Shown here: positions 5,126 to 5,772 of the stretch, piece by piece
How positions within the stretch are numbered: the stretch's first letter is position 1
Layout: every line of letters begins with the position of its first letter
Assembly: GCA_030610025.1 (NCBI GenBank)
Contig: JAUWSP010000203.1
Span: 1 to 5,772 of the forward strand
Reading direction: 5' to 3'
Source: Acidobacteriota bacterium
GTDB lineage: Bacteria; Acidobacteriota; Thermoanaerobaculia; Multivoradales; JAHEKO01
DNA length: 5,772 bases
Translations under genes and position numbers: made by a program
The notes under the pieces: generated by a model
Told to the model about the DNA's origin: nothing
The model's database searches: none
The model's input: the letters and a program-made list of their open reading frames with translations, nothing else

Positions 5126-5772
5126 ATGAGCTCCAGCCCGAGCACGCCGGACGATCCCGGCCTCTTCGACGACCTGCCCTTGCACACCGAGGAACCGCCC
5201 AACCGGGTGGCACCCCCTCCTGAGCCCCCCAGGGTGGAGCTTCCTGTTGCTGGGCTCACTGAAGACAAACTTCCATCCGAGCCCTCTGAAGGCAAGACCG
5301 TCCTCGACGTCAAGCCATCCGAAGAGCCGTTGCTCCTATTCCAGGAGGAGCCGGAAAAGGACGTATCCCCACAGGAGCCGCAGCCAGAGGGCAAGGCCGA
5401 ACCCAAGAAGAATGAGGCAGTGGACCTCGCCCGAGCGCGCCTGCTCGCCGGCCTTCTCGATCTGGGAGTCGTACTCGCCATTGCCATCTCGGCACTCGTC
5501 TTCGTGGCCTTGATGGGTGTCGACCTGACTCCCCTGCCCTGGGCACCGATGGCGCTCTTCTTGACCGCCTTTTCGTTCCTTTATTGCGCCTTCCCTCTGG
5601 CTTTCTGGGGGCGAACGCCGGGAATGGCCTACCTGGGTCTGCAGGCAACAGGCCTGGATGGCCAGTCTCTGAGCTTCGGCCAGACAGCCTGGCGCTGGCT
5701 TGCCGGCTTCCTGACGGTTGCCACCTTCGGCCTGCCCCTGATCCTGACTCTCAAGGGCACCTATCTGAGCGA
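5126..5772 (+). CDS. RDD family membrane protein (C-terminus beyond window)
   Basis: The frame runs open for 215 codons to the window end. Residues 1-100 are a proline- and glutamate-rich, probably disordered cytoplasmic tail. From residue 101 there is an RDD domain (Pfam PF06271): ARARLLAGLLDLGVVLAIAI (102-121) is the first membrane helix with the conserved Arg and Asp (R105, D112). A second helix spans about 139-160. The FWGRTPGMAYLGLQ signature is at 160-173, followed by the family-typical LDGQSLSFGQTAWRWLAG (177-194) and a third helix at about 190-208. The terminal segment, usually ending in a D-rich motif, is missing from the window. RDD proteins are small multi-pass membrane proteins; some have been linked to ion/proton antiport, but most are uncharacterised, so no substrate is assigned. 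ATG 5126 is the only start, because an in-frame TGA lies at 5102-5104. It begins one base after the TPR gene's stop, and the Shine-Dalgarno-like GGTGAG (5120-5125) abuts the ATG, so initiation by coupled reinitiation is likely. Confidence 0.87.
   Translation, partial: MSSSPSTPDDPGLFDDLPLHTEEPPNRVAPPPEPPRVELPVAGLTEDKLPSEPSEGKTVLDVKPSEEPLLLFQEEPEKDVSPQEPQPEGKAEPKKNEAVDLARARLLAGLLDLGVVLAIAISALVFVALMGVDLTPLPWAPMALFLTAFSFLYCAFPLAFWGRTPGMAYLGLQATGLDGQSLSFGQTAWRWLAGFLTVATFGLPLILTLKGTYLS

Noticed and set aside
4861..5487. 208-codon minus-strand frame across the TPR-RDD junction
   Set aside because: The Ser/Gly/Arg-rich composition is typical of antisense of Pro/Glu-rich coding sequence, and it crosses two well-supported plus-strand genes.
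1..5772. Mobile element, CRISPR array, defence system or RNA gene
   Set aside because: No transposase or integrase motifs, spaced direct repeats, tRNA cloverleaf or rRNA-like stretch were seen on either strand; all long frames are accounted for by the five genes.

Overview
This is a chromosomal window of roughly 60% GC (estimated by eye) with ordinary bacterial housekeeping and cell-envelope genes. I see no transposase, integrase, CRISPR array, tRNA, rRNA or phage gene. Because mpl recycles meso-diaminopimelate tripeptides, the organism is probably a diderm (Gram-negative type) bacterium. The gene content and the style of the proteins (DUF1573 protein, acidobacterial-looking Mpl and RNase PH, large TPR protein next to an RDD protein) would fit Acidobacteriota. 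That placement is an impression from memory, not a demonstrated result.

Layout. Minus strand, left side: the first 53 codons of RNase PH (rph, 159 down to 1, cut by the window edge), then a 123-bp gap with a likely terminator hairpin and a -10 element, then a complete secreted DUF1573 protein (1305 down to 283). A 172-bp divergent intergenic region (1306-1477) separates these from the plus-strand genes. Plus strand: mpl with a GTG start (1478-2890), a 125-bp AT-richer intergenic region with an extended -10 promoter and an inverted repeat, a 702-residue TPR protein with one central membrane segment (3016-5124), and a partial RDD-family membrane protein (from 5126 to the window end). The last two genes are separated by a single base and are almost certainly co-transcribed and translationally coupled.

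How the genes relate. Mpl rescues peptidoglycan tripeptides in the cytoplasm. The DUF1573 protein is exported and has Ig-like beta folds. The TPR protein appears to place TPR arrays on both sides of the inner membrane and is paired with a multi-pass RDD protein. The theme is cell envelope, but no sequence evidence ties all these genes into one pathway. The most interesting item is the TPR-TM-TPR/RDD pair, whose function I cannot assign. I found no convincing novel system beyond that; the remaining observations are small regulatory features.
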